The notes under the pieces: generated by a model | What the model saw: only the letters and a program-made list of their open reading frames with translations | The model's database searches: none | What the model was told of the DNA's origin: nothing | Origin: CAYJRR01 sp964372275 [NCBI: uncultured bacterium] | GTDB lineage: Bacteria > CAYJRR01 | DNA length: 50,760 nt | NCBI GenBank assembly: GCA_964372275.1 | Contig: CAYJRR010000013.1 | Span: 1 to 50,760, forward strand | Direction of reading: 5' to 3' | Made by a program: the position numbers and the translations under genes | In this document: piece after piece, positions 43,457 to 50,760 of the stretch | How positions within the stretch are numbered: position 1 is the stretch's first letter | How the letters are laid out: each line of letters begins with the position of its first letter

Positions 43457-45123
43457 CAGGGGTCGGACCCGCCGTCGCATTGCAGATTGAACGCGCACGC
43501 CGAGTCGTCGCGTGAAATCCGCAGGGTTCGCCCGGGAAGGGACGATCCGGGGGAGATGGTGCGGCGGACGACGCGCAGGGTCTCACCGAGGACCATCGGG
43601 AAGGTGACCGAGAGCTCGTACGTCGCCGCGTCCTCCACGGCGAAGTGGACGTCGTAGCTGTCGACCGTCCAGTTGGTGCCACCGTCGACATAGCGGGTCT
43701 GGATGTTGCTGGTTCCCACCTTCTGCAGCCGAACGGTGGCGCCGGTCTGGGTCGGATGCCCGTTCGAGTCGGTGACGCGGACGTTCAGCCATCCGCCGGT
43801 GGGGTTGAGGTCGTTCTGCGTCACGCGGTACTGCATCAGCGGCATTCCGTCGGCGTCCGCCGTGTACTTCCAGGTGGCGAAGTCGACATCGCCATCGAGA
43901 TCGTAGTCTCCGAACGAGCCGAACAGGTTCGGGTAGTACAGGGGATTGCCGCCGGCGTCGTATCGCCACGTGTCCACCCGTTCGAACACCCAGTTGCCGT
44001 CGTTCCGATACCAGCTGTCGGCGCGCGGAGGGTCGAAGGCCGCCCCGTACACGGAGACGAGCATGTCCAGGTCGCCGTCGTTGTCCACGTCGGTCCACTT
44101 GGTCCCCACCCATCCTTCCTGCCTCTCGGGCAACGGCACCTCCACGCGCGGGCAGTAGAGCGCTCCGCAGGCTTCCGAGGCATCGTGCTCGAACAGGACC
44201 AGTCGGTCCTGGTTCTCGTAGAGGATGGAGATGTCGAAGTCGCCGTCGTTGTCGACGTCGGCCGGGGCGAATCCCTCTTCGTGCGACAGACAGAGCGGGT
44301 AGCTGTAGAAGCCCCCCACCTCCAGCGTGACGTCTTGGAACGTCCCGCCGCCGGTGTTCTTCCAAAGACGACTCGCCACGAACACGTCGAGCCAGCCGTC
44401 GTCGTTGTAGTCGAAGAAGGTCGAGCTCTCGGGTTTGGGGAGGTCGATGCAGCTGGGGCCCGCGGTGTTCTCCACGCAGATGGTGCCCGTCGGGTCGGGC
44501 ACCGTGTCGTTCGACATGTCGATTCCCGTCGACTCGAGAACGTCGGTGAACGTGTCGGCTCCGTCATTCCGCCACAGGGCGCCACACTCGTAGTTGCCGA
44601 CGAACAGATCCAGGTCGCGATCGCCGTCGTAGTCGACCCAGGTCGCGGTCTCGCCACCGAAACCGTAGTGGTTCATGCCGTTCGCCTCTCCCACTTCGAG
44701 GAAGGCGCCGGACTGGTTCTTCCATACCCGGTCGGGGAACTGATTCCAGACGTAGGCCAGGCTGGCCAGATCGAAATCGCCGTCGGCGTCGTAGTCGCCC
44801 CATACACCGCCGCGGTAGTGGCCCCAGACTTCGATGCCGATCTGTTCGCGAACGTCAACGAACGTGCCGCAGTCGTTCCGGTAGCCCGGAAGGTCGAGGT
44901 CTCCGTCACCGTCCCAGTCGGCGAACCCGGGCCCCGGGAAGGGGTTGAGGGGCAACGAATCCCGTTCGGGATGAAAACCCCGATACATGCGGAAAACGTT
45001 GTCGTCGGAGACGTCGGTGAAGCGAATGTCGCCGCCGCGGGCGCTGCCGATCGTCGTCAGGGCGGCGATGACGAGGGCGGCGCCGAGAGCGATTCGCGAG
45101 CGCAGTCTACGAGGGTGGGTCAT
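43294..45123 (-). CDS. Exported FG-GAP/VCBS repeat protein with ASPIC/UnbV-like domain
   Basis: A 609-residue protein with a Sec signal ('LGAALVIAALTTIGSARGGD'). The body consists of FG-GAP/VCBS-type units with calcium-binding loops of the form DxDxDGDxD ('FADWDGDGDLDL', 'GDYDADGDFDL', 'VDYDGDRDLDLFVGN', 'FDYNDDGWLDVFV', 'ADVDNDGDFDISI'); at least seven are visible, forming an integrin-like propeller. Residues ~440-540 ('GGWLNVRVTDSNGHPTQTGA', 'VRLQKVGTSNIQTRYVDGG') match ASPIC/UnbV domains. The natural fold probably ends near residue 545; the remaining ~60 residues are Arg/Ser/Pro-rich and lie opposite the M50 gene. It may bind ligands at the cell surface. The start is the ATG at the signal peptide; the 185-bp divergent gap to the DksA-like gene should hold both promoters. 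Confidence 0.85.
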   Translation of the reverse strand: MTHPRRLRSRIALGAALVIAALTTIGSARGGDIRFTDVSDDNVFRMYRGFHPERDSLPLNPFPGPGFADWDGDGDLDLPGYRNDCGTFVDVREQIGIEVWGHYRGGVWGDYDADGDFDLASLAYVWNQFPDRVWKNQSGAFLEVGEANGMNHYGFGGETATWVDYDGDRDLDLFVGNYECGALWRNDGADTFTDVLESTGIDMSNDTVPDPTGTICVENTAGPSCIDLPKPESSTFFDYNDDGWLDVFVASRLWKNTGGGTFQDVTLEVGGFYSYPLCLSHEEGFAPADVDNDGDFDISILYENQDRLVLFEHDASEACGALYCPRVEVPLPERQEGWVGTKWTDVDNDGDLDMLVSVYGAAFDPPRADSWYRNDGNWVFERVDTWRYDAGGNPLYYPNLFGSFGDYDLDGDVDFATWKYTADADGMPLMQYRVTQNDLNPTGGWLNVRVTDSNGHPTQTGATVRLQKVGTSNIQTRYVDGGTNWTVDSYDVHFAVEDAATYELSVTFPMVLGETLRVVRRTISPGSSLPGRTLRISRDDSACAFNLQCDGGSDPCQPLARADGGLEGSRTALARGPVPAPTPSARSETARTIQHASARSNRSSACRLR

Positions 45124-45308
45124 GGCGATGCGAGCCTACTCCCCCGAAACGAGGATCTCCACCCCGCCGGGGCCCCGTTCCGTCATGCGACCCCGGGTCG
45201 GAGAACACGCGCCGGCGTCGATCGTCGACCCGGCCGCGATTTGCGTCCGCGAGGCGCATGCCCATCGGAAGTGTCTAGCGAAGTTGCGAGACAAGGGGGC
45301 GCACGGGC

Positions 45309-45686
45309 ATGGCGCTGAACGGTGATCGGTTCCAGCGGATTCGGGAGCATCTCCTCGCCCGGCGCCGGGCGATCCTCGATGCCTATTCGCGGCGCAGGGC
45401 CGCGGGGGAGGCCGCCTCGACGGCCGAGCCGCGCGACGAAGCGGACGAGAGCGTGCGGTTGGAGGCGCAGGACGAGGCCTGGCGCATGGCCGAGAACGAA
45501 GGGAAGGAGCTGGCGCGCATCGACGCCGCCCTCGAGCGGATGCGCGAGGAGAGCTACGGCGCCTGCGTCGATTGCGGCGACCCGATCGAAGAGCGCCGGC
45601 TGATCGCGCTCCCGACCGCCGTCCGATGCACCAGCTGCCAGGAGGCCCGCGAGCCGGGCCGCGGCATGATGCCTCCGTCGCTGTAG
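45309..45686 (+). CDS. DksA/TraR-family zinc-finger protein
   Basis: A 125-residue protein. The C-terminal zinc finger CVDCGDPIEERRLIALPTAV followed by CTSC (CxxC-x17-CxxC) is the DksA/TraR hallmark. The N-terminal ~80 residues are a coiled-coil-like helix rich in Arg/Glu. DksA binds RNA polymerase through its secondary channel and acts with ppGpp in the stringent response. This protein lacks a clear DxxDxA tip motif in the coiled coil (it has 'DEADESVRLE'), so it may be a DksA-like member with a different role. AAGGGGG lies about 8 bases before the ATG. Its stop is 2 bases from the stop of the convergent response regulator. Confidence 0.85.
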   Translation: MALNGDRFQRIREHLLARRRAILDAYSRRRAAGEAASTAEPRDEADESVRLEAQDEAWRMAENEGKELARIDAALERMREESYGACVDCGDPIEERRLIALPTAVRCTSCQEAREPGRGMMPPSL

Positions 45687-45688
45687 GC

Positions 45689-47044
45689 CTACGCCCGGCC
45701 CGTGTGCGCGGAAGGGGCCGGGCGAGGGGCCGCCGGCAGGAGTCCCTGCGCGCGATACTCCTTCAGGCGGTACTGGATCTTGCGCACCGAGACGTTGAGC
45801 ACCGCGGCGGTCTTGTGGCTCGATCCGTTGCACGCGGCGAAGGTGCGCAGGATCGCGACCCGCTCGATCTCGGAGAGGGTCGCTCCCGGGATGCGGAGGT
45901 CGCCGCCGGCGCCGGTCGCCCCCGCGACGCGCGGAGGCAGCGACGCGCGGACGATCTCGCCGCCCGCGTGGGCGGAGACGGCGTGCTCGGCGACCGTCTC
46001 CAGCTCGCGGACGTTGCCGGGCCACTCGTAGGCGAGCAGCTGCGCCAGCACCTCCGGGGTCGTTTCGGGCGGGGCGATCCCTTCCCGACCGGCGATCCTC
46101 GCGACGAATCGCTTCCAGAGAGCGGGGATGTCGGCCGGCCGGCGGCGAAGCGGCGGAACGACGATCTTGGTCACCCCCAACCGGTAGACCAGGTCGTCGC
46201 GGAAGCGTCCGGAGGACGCCAGGCTGTCGAAGTCCTTCGACGACGACGCGATCACCCGGATGTCGGTCTTCGCATCGCCGGGCCGCTCGATCGCCGTCGT
46301 CTTCAGGTAGGGGATCAGTTTCAGTTGCAACGCCGCCGACAGGTCGGTCATCTCGCTCAGGAAGAGGGAGCCCCCCCGGGCCTCCTCGAAACGGGCGGTG
46401 TCGGTCAGCGACGCGCATTCGAGGGCGACGAACGGCCCCGAGGCGCGGTTGGACCGGCGATGGATCTCGCGCGCCAACAGCCCCTTGCCGGTTCCTGTCT
46501 CGCCCAAGAGGAGGACCGGCGATCGCAGCGTCGCGGCCCGGGCGATCGCCTTGAGCGCCTCCGCCATCTCCGGGCTGAAGGCGATCACGTCGCCGGCCGC
46601 CGGCGCCATCCCCTGCTGCGTCGCCTCGGCCACGCCGCCGTCGACGTGGGCGAGCGTTCGCTGCGCGTAGCCCAGGGCGCGCTCGATGTCGGCGTTGGAG
46701 AGCGGCTTGGAGAGGTAGTCGGCGGCGCCCAGTCGCAGCGACTCCACCGCCGTCTCGAGCGATCCGTACCCGGTGACCATCACCACCGGCAACTGTGGCG
46801 ATCGCTTCTTCAGGCGGGAGAGCAGTCCGACGCCGCTCATCCCGGGAAGCTTCACGTCGCACAGCGCCAGGGCCGGACGGACTCCGGTTCTCTCCAACGC
46901 TTCGAGCGCGAGCTCGCCGGATTCGACGGCGAGCGGCTGGAATCCGCGAAGCTCGATGGCGCTGCTCAACGCGGCGCGGGTCTCCGCGTCGTCTTCGACG
47001 GCGAGGATGAGGGGGGAGGCGGATTCGGTTTCGGCGCGGTTCAT
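45689..47044 (-). CDS. NtrC-like response regulator with AAA+ and Fis domains, lacking GAFTGA
   Basis: A 451-residue regulator. The receiver domain (1-120) has Asp18/Asp19, phospho-acceptor Asp63 ('LCDVKLPG') and Lys113. The AAA+ domain (~150-375) has Walker A GETGTGKG (181-188) and Arg-finger region 'GRFRDDLVYRL', then 'WPGNVREL'. The Fis-type helix-turn-helix is at ~395-432. Two changes stand out. The segment 'CASLTDTARFEEA' jumps over the stretch that should contain the GAFTGA loop used to touch sigma-54. Walker B reads LFLSEM where activators have LFLDEI. The protein is therefore unlikely to be a normal sigma-54 activator and may control sigma-70 promoters or act by binding only, as NtrC of Rhodobacter capsulatus does. 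A partner kinase is not in the window. Confidence 0.9.
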   Translation of the reverse strand: MNRAETESASPLILAVEDDAETRAALSSAIELRGFQPLAVESGELALEALERTGVRPALALCDVKLPGMSGVGLLSRLKKRSPQLPVVMVTGYGSLETAVESLRLGAADYLSKPLSNADIERALGYAQRTLAHVDGGVAEATQQGMAPAAGDVIAFSPEMAEALKAIARAATLRSPVLLLGETGTGKGLLAREIHRRSNRASGPFVALECASLTDTARFEEARGGSLFLSEMTDLSAALQLKLIPYLKTTAIERPGDAKTDIRVIASSSKDFDSLASSGRFRDDLVYRLGVTKIVVPPLRRRPADIPALWKRFVARIAGREGIAPPETTPEVLAQLLAYEWPGNVRELETVAEHAVSAHAGGEIVRASLPPRVAGATGAGGDLRIPGATLSEIERVAILRTFAACNGSSHKTAAVLNVSVRKIQYRLKEYRAQGLLPAAPRPAPSAHTGRA

Positions 47045-47249
47045 GGGCGAGAGCTCTATCTCTTTGGTTCGAGTTCGGGCGCTTTTCTTTCGTCGCCTTC
47101 GTGTCGCCGGAAGCTATGCACGCCGGTCCCGTTGTCGAGCCCGGATCGGCAATTCCACCACGAGGCCGAACGGTCGGGGTGAAATCGCCGTGAAAAGCGG
47201 GCGGACGTGGCGCAGCTCTCGGGGCCTACGCTAGGATCCTTAGCCCCCC

Positions 47250-49979
47250 GTGATGACGTTCGACTCCGGAAGGCTGACCGAGCGGCGCTTCCGGACCTAC
47301 AAGTTCATCTTCCGCTTCTGCCGCCAGGAGCGGATGGCGCCCGAGCGGTTCTGGCTCCTCCCGTTCGACCGCCTCCGCTTCTCGGTCGGCGAGACGCTTC
47401 AAAACCTGAAGATCCCGTTCGCCGTCGCGCGCGAGCTCCGGAGCGCCATCGAGTCGGGACTGTCCGATCTTCGGCACGCGATCGGCCGGCGGGAGGACGA
47501 TCGGCGCGCGCCCGGCAATTTCCGGGTCGAGGAGGTGGACAGCCCGACGCTTGCGGAGAGGGTCGTCCGGTCGAGCCTCGCCCTCGATCCGTGGCTCGAC
47601 CCGGGGACGCTTCGCGCGTGGCTCGGGGGCGGCGGTGGGACGTTCCTGACGCAGGTCGCCGCCACCTACCGGAAGGCGTTCCTCGAGGAGCGCCTGCTGG
47701 CCCGCACCGAACCGACGACCTACCTGAATCAGCTCGCCGTCCTCCATTGCGTGCGTCGGGAGTGGGGGCGCGCCCGGGAGGCGCCGGAGGCGGCCGCCGG
47801 GTGGACGATGCGCGCGGAGATCGCATCGGCCTGTCTCCTCCACGCCCTGTTCGACGAGCTGGTGACGGCGTCGTTCGAGAATCCGGTGCTGGTCGACTCG
47901 ACGGCGATCGACGTCCGATCCGAATATCTCTTGAAGAGCAGCGTCTCCCCGATGCTCTTCCTCGGCGATCCGGCCACGGTCGTCGCCCACGAGGCGAATC
48001 CCTACGGATTCGGGACCGCGCTCCTGGACCGGACGGCGGTCCTGTTGGAAGGCTTCGATCCGATGGCCGAAGAGCTCGAGGACCGCGTCGAGTCGGCGGC
48101 GCGTTCGCTGATCGGCGATGCCGCAGCCGTTCGCGAAGCGGTCTCGCGGGCGTGGCTCGCCGAGGTGCGCGCGCAGGCGCTGGAGTCGTTGCAAGTCGCG
48201 GCGGCTCTCCCCGAGGAGCTGACGCGCCGGCTGGGGACGCTCGCGACCCGACCGGAGCTTCTCCGCGACATGCTGCTCGGCGGTACGGCGCGGGCCGCCT
48301 TGGTCGGCAGCCTTCGAGCGGCGCGATTGGAGCCGCTGGCCGAGCGGCTGGCGGCGGCCGACCGGTTGGACGACGACCCGTCGCGCGCCTTCGGCCGGGC
48401 GACGTCGCCGGAGGGGCTGCTCCGCGCTGCGCTGCGCTCGATCCTCGTCTTCCGGCTCGACCGGTCGACGCGCGAGGTGGTGGAGCGGTCGATCGGCCTC
48501 CTCGTCGACCGAAAGGCGCAGGAGTCGACCGAGGTGGTGGCCAACGAATACGAGCTCGGGCGGGTCTATCGGCTGGCGGCGGACGACGAGCCGATGCTGC
48601 GCCAGGAGGTGGCGCGCGAAGAGGCGCACCTGTTCATCGACCTGAAGGACTTCACCAAGCGGACGCACGCGGTGAAGGAGGTCCGCATGGCCGACTTCCT
48701 CAAGGAGGAGTTCTACGGACCCCTCCTCGCGCTCGCCCGGGAGAGCGTGCGGACCGGCGGACCGGCGGCCCTGTCGCTCAACAACCTGCTCGGCGACGCG
48801 CTCTCCTTCAGCGGCGAGGTGAAGACGCTGGTCGAGCTGGCGGAGCGGATCGGCGACCTGCTCGGCGGATACCGCGAGAAGCTGCGCGCCCGACTGCCGG
48901 AGGCGGTGATCCGCGGAGAGATGGCGCGGATCGACCGCGAGTACGCGCTGGAGAAGGCGCGCATCGCCGAGAAGCGGGCACAGCTCGAATCGGTCCTCCA
49001 CTCCCTGTCGGAGCCGGCGGTCGGGGGCGCGGCGCCGCACGAACGGACCGGCGTCTTCCAGGTCGGTTCGGGGCTGATCGGCGAGGCGAACCGCGCCATC
49101 AACGCGCTCTACCGGTTGGAGGAGGAGGACCGGAGCCTGGAGCGCGACGTGCAGGAGCGGGAGCAGTTCCTGGTCGGCGCGGACCTGGTGGCCGGCGTCT
49201 TCATCTCGTTCGGGGCGCCGGCGACCGCCGTCCGGCTGCGCGACCCTGCCTTCGGCGAGGTGAAGGTGGCGATCGCCGAGAAGATCAACGAATCGGCGCG
49301 CGGGACGGCGCGCAACGGGGAGGTGAAGCGGCGGCTCGATCTGCTCCTCCGGCGCGCGCGCGAGGACCGGAAGCGTCCGTCGCTCGAGTACCCGTTCCGC
49401 GTCTACATCGACAAGCTCTGGAACGTCGCCGTCCCGCCGGAGCTCACCGCGCGCTTCCGCGCCTGGCTCGAGACGCGGGACCGCCGCGAGGCGACGGAGC
49501 TGTTCGCCGAGCTGCGCGACCGGGTGGCCGCCTCGCCGGCCGCCTCCCCGCGCCGCCGCGGAGGGGCCCCGCCGGAATCGATCGGCGTCGTCCACGACCT
49601 GTACAACGGCGGGGTGGCGCTCTCGGAGGAGGCGCTGGGGGCCTACCAGAAAGCGACCCGCGAACGCTACGGCTTCTACGTGAAGAGCGTCGCCGTGTCG
49701 GAGCTTTGCCCGCCGATCCGGGAGCGTTTTTTCTTCGACACGCCGCGACTCCGGTTGGTCTTCGTCCTGACTCCCGGCGTCGACCGACCGCGCCACGTCT
49801 TTCGCTACGCGGGGAGCATGACCTTCCGCGGCTTCGAGCAACGGACCGCCATCGGGATCTGGGAGCAGCTCCACCCGCGCGATCCGTTCCTTGGGGCGCT
49901 GCTCGAACACCACGTCCCCACCTGGCTCACGTCGTTCCGCAAGAGCGCCGAGCTCGGAGGAGGGGAGGAGGGGGGATGA
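47250..49979 (+). CDS. Large protein with class III nucleotide cyclase-like domain
   Basis: A 909-residue cytoplasmic protein (no signal or membrane helix). The N-terminal ~450 residues are helical and unrecognised ('[20 protein letters not shown]', '[20 protein letters not shown]'). Around residue 460 comes '[12 protein letters not shown]', with Asp463 where class III cyclases place the first metal Asp, and ~52 residues later '[15 protein letters not shown]', corresponding to the second Asp motif. A ~130-residue helical/coiled insertion follows before '[14 protein letters not shown]'. This layout occurs in deltaproteobacterial proteins annotated as cyclase-domain proteins, but catalytic activity is unproven. 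The C-terminal ~200 residues are unassigned. Start GTG 47250 or ATG 47253. Its stop overlaps the dut start (ATGA), so the two are coupled; a functional link with dUTP removal is not evident. Confidence 0.75.
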   Translation: MMTFDSGRLTERRFRTYKFIFRFCRQERMAPERFWLLPFDRLRFSVGETLQNLKIPFAVARELRSAIESGLSDLRHAIGRREDDRRAPGNFRVEEVDSPTLAERVVRSSLALDPWLDPGTLRAWLGGGGGTFLTQVAATYRKAFLEERLLARTEPTTYLNQLAVLHCVRREWGRAREAPEAAAGWTMRAEIASACLLHALFDELVTASFENPVLVDSTAIDVRSEYLLKSSVSPMLFLGDPATVVAHEANPYGFGTALLDRTAVLLEGFDPMAEELEDRVESAARSLIGDAAAVREAVSRAWLAEVRAQALESLQVAAALPEELTRRLGTLATRPELLRDMLLGGTARAALVGSLRAARLEPLAERLAAADRLDDDPSRAFGRATSPEGLLRAALRSILVFRLDRSTREVVERSIGLLVDRKAQESTEVVANEYELGRVYRLAADDEPMLRQEVAREEAHLFIDLKDFTKRTHAVKEVRMADFLKEEFYGPLLALARESVRTGGPAALSLNNLLGDALSFSGEVKTLVELAERIGDLLGGYREKLRARLPEAVIRGEMARIDREYALEKARIAEKRAQLESVLHSLSEPAVGGAAPHERTGVFQVGSGLIGEANRAINALYRLEEEDRSLERDVQEREQFLVGADLVAGVFISFGAPATAVRLRDPAFGEVKVAIAEKINESARGTARNGEVKRRLDLLLRRAREDRKRPSLEYPFRVYIDKLWNVAVPPELTARFRAWLETRDRREATELFAELRDRVAASPAASPRRRGGAPPESIGVVHDLYNGGVALSEEALGAYQKATRERYGFYVKSVAVSELCPPIRERFFFDTPRLRLVFVLTPGVDRPRHVFRYAGSMTFRGFEQRTAIGIWEQLHPRDPFLGALLEHHVPTWLTSFRKSAELGGGEEGG

Positions 49980-50425
49980 CGAGACCGACCGTCCGATTCC
50001 AGCGACTCCGCGAGGAGGACGCCGACCTGCCGCTACCGGCGCGGATGAGCGAGCACGCGGCGGGTCTCGACCTGGCCGCCGCCGTCTCGAGCCCGGTCGT
50101 GCTTCCGCCGGGTGGCCGGGCCCGCGTCCCGACCGGCTTCGCCGTCGAGATCCCGACCGGCTTCGAGGGGCAGGTCCGGCCCCGGAGCGGTCTGGCGGCG
50201 AAGCACGGCGTCACCGTCCTGAACGGTCCGGGCACGATCGATGCCGACTACCGCGGCGAGGTCCAGGTGCTGCTGATCAACCTCGGCGACGGGCCGTTCA
50301 CCGTCGAGCGCGGGCAGCGGATCGCGCAGTTGGTGATCGCGCCGGTGACGGCGGTGGAGGCGGTCCTGGTGTCGGCGCTGTCGGCCACGGGCCGCGGCGA
50401 GGGGGGGTTCGGAAGCTCCGGGTAG
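49976..50425 (+). CDS. dut: dUTP diphosphatase (dUTPase)
   Basis: A 149-residue trimeric dUTPase that hydrolyses dUTP to dUMP, keeping uracil out of DNA and feeding dTMP synthesis. All five family motifs are present in order: '[11 protein letters not shown]' (1), '[11 protein letters not shown]' (2), '[13 protein letters not shown]' (3), '[11 protein letters not shown]' (4) and the Gly-rich tail '[11 protein letters not shown]' (5). Length agrees with the bacterial family. The ATG lies within the stop of the upstream gene (ATGA). A GC-rich hairpin (50426-50437) follows the stop but lacks a T tract. Confidence 0.97.
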   Translation: MTRPTVRFQRLREEDADLPLPARMSEHAAGLDLAAAVSSPVVLPPGGRARVPTGFAVEIPTGFEGQVRPRSGLAAKHGVTVLNGPGTIDADYRGEVQVLLINLGDGPFTVERGQRIAQLVIAPVTAVEAVLVSALSATGRGEGGFGSSG

Positions 50426-50457
50426 CCCCCACGGGGGAAGGGGCCGTCGAGGCAGAC

Positions 50458-50489
50458 CTTGACAGCCCGGCGGGGGCGACCTATGTAGG
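50458..50489 (+). promoter_or_regulatory. RpoH-like heat-shock promoter of groES
   Basis: CTTGACA at 50458-50464 and CCTATGTAGG at 50480-50489 match the RpoH pattern known from alphaproteobacteria (CTTG-N17/18-CyTATnTnnG). The spacer of 18 bases is as expected. The same bases read as a sigma-70 promoter: TTGACA-N17-TATGTA. No CIRCE inverted repeat for HrcA was found. The leader to the groES ATG is about 100 bases. Confidence 0.55.
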
Positions 50490-50596
50490 GGCCGCGCGGA
50501 TCTCTGCGCGCTTCCAAAAGTTTCGAAAACACGCCCACTTGGGATGTCGATCCGAAGCGGGCGCTCGAACGACGAAAGAAGGAGAGGCTCATCGCG

Positions 50597-50760
50597 ATGA
50601 AGGTAAAGCCACTGTTCGACCGGTTGATCGTGACGCGCGTGGAAGAGGACGAGAAGACCAAGGGGGGGATCATCATCCCCGACAGCGCCAAGGAGAAGCC
50701 GCTGGAGGGGAAGGTGGTCGCCGCGGGCCAAGGGAAGGTGACCGAGGACGGCAAGATCGT
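50597..50760 (+). CDS. groES: Co-chaperonin GroES, 3' end outside window
   Basis: The first 54 codons of GroES, the 10-kDa lid of the GroEL folding chamber: '[20 protein letters not shown]' then '[20 protein letters not shown]'. The mobile loop ('[19 protein letters not shown]') that docks on GroEL is intact. AAGGAGAGG lies 8-16 bases before the ATG, a strong ribosome site. groEL is expected just downstream of the window. Heat-shock control is likely from the promoter at 50458-50489. Confidence 0.95.
   Translation, partial: MKVKPLFDRLIVTRVEEDEKTKGGIIIPDSAKEKPLEGKVVAAGQGKVTEDGKI

Noticed and set aside
50426-50437. Hairpin after dut as an intrinsic terminator
   Set aside because: The stem has a two-base loop and is followed by AAGG, not T residues.

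Overview
The window is 50.8 kb of high-G+C bacterial DNA, densely coded on both strands with operon-style start/stop overlaps. No 16S or 23S rRNA gene, tRNA gene, CRISPR array, transposase or phage module was recognised. Several traits suggest a Myxococcota or other deltaproteobacterium-like lineage. These are many large exported lipoproteins, sigma-54-type promoters, an EF-G that resembles the mitochondrial/spd type, a ferrochelatase with an internal Cys-rich insertion, and a bacterial topoisomerase VI pair. The phylum assignment is inference.

Left part (1-12.2 kb, minus strand): two giant repeat proteins of the cadherin/Ig-like tandem-repeat type flank a 663-aa lipoprotein with an Ig-like domain. 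The first giant gene runs off the window. The second has 2493 aa, about 24 repeats, a lipobox and a C-terminal membrane segment. Upstream of it (12.45-13.62 kb) is a 1.1-kb stretch with no convincing gene. Read on the minus strand it is full of short perfect stems, several with GNRA loops, and it ends in a strong intrinsic terminator. I call it a probable large structured non-coding RNA of unknown family. It is the most interesting item in the window.

Middle (13.7-24.2 kb): a heme biosynthesis cluster on the minus strand holds an AsmA-like/GT51 transglycosylase fusion with hemH, then hemN with hemG. It is interrupted by one plus-strand lipoprotein gene. A SNF2-type helicase gene coupled to a SWIM zinc-finger gene follows on the plus strand.

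From 24.3 to 45.1 kb most genes encode exported proteins: a caspase-like lipoprotein with a PPC domain, propeller-like proteins, a PKD protein, two paralogous PPC lipoproteins and an FG-GAP protein. Four of these genes have GG-N10-GC (sigma-54, -24/-12) promoter matches just upstream, which suggests a shared regulon. Set among them are top6B-top6A (topoisomerase VI), yaeQ, an ABM-domain gene, fusA and an M50 protease gene.

Right end (45.3-50.8 kb): a DksA/TraR-type zinc-finger protein and a convergent NtrC-like response regulator that lacks the GAFTGA loop. Next come a 909-aa protein with a class III cyclase-like domain coupled to dut, and the start of groES behind an RpoH-like heat-shock promoter.
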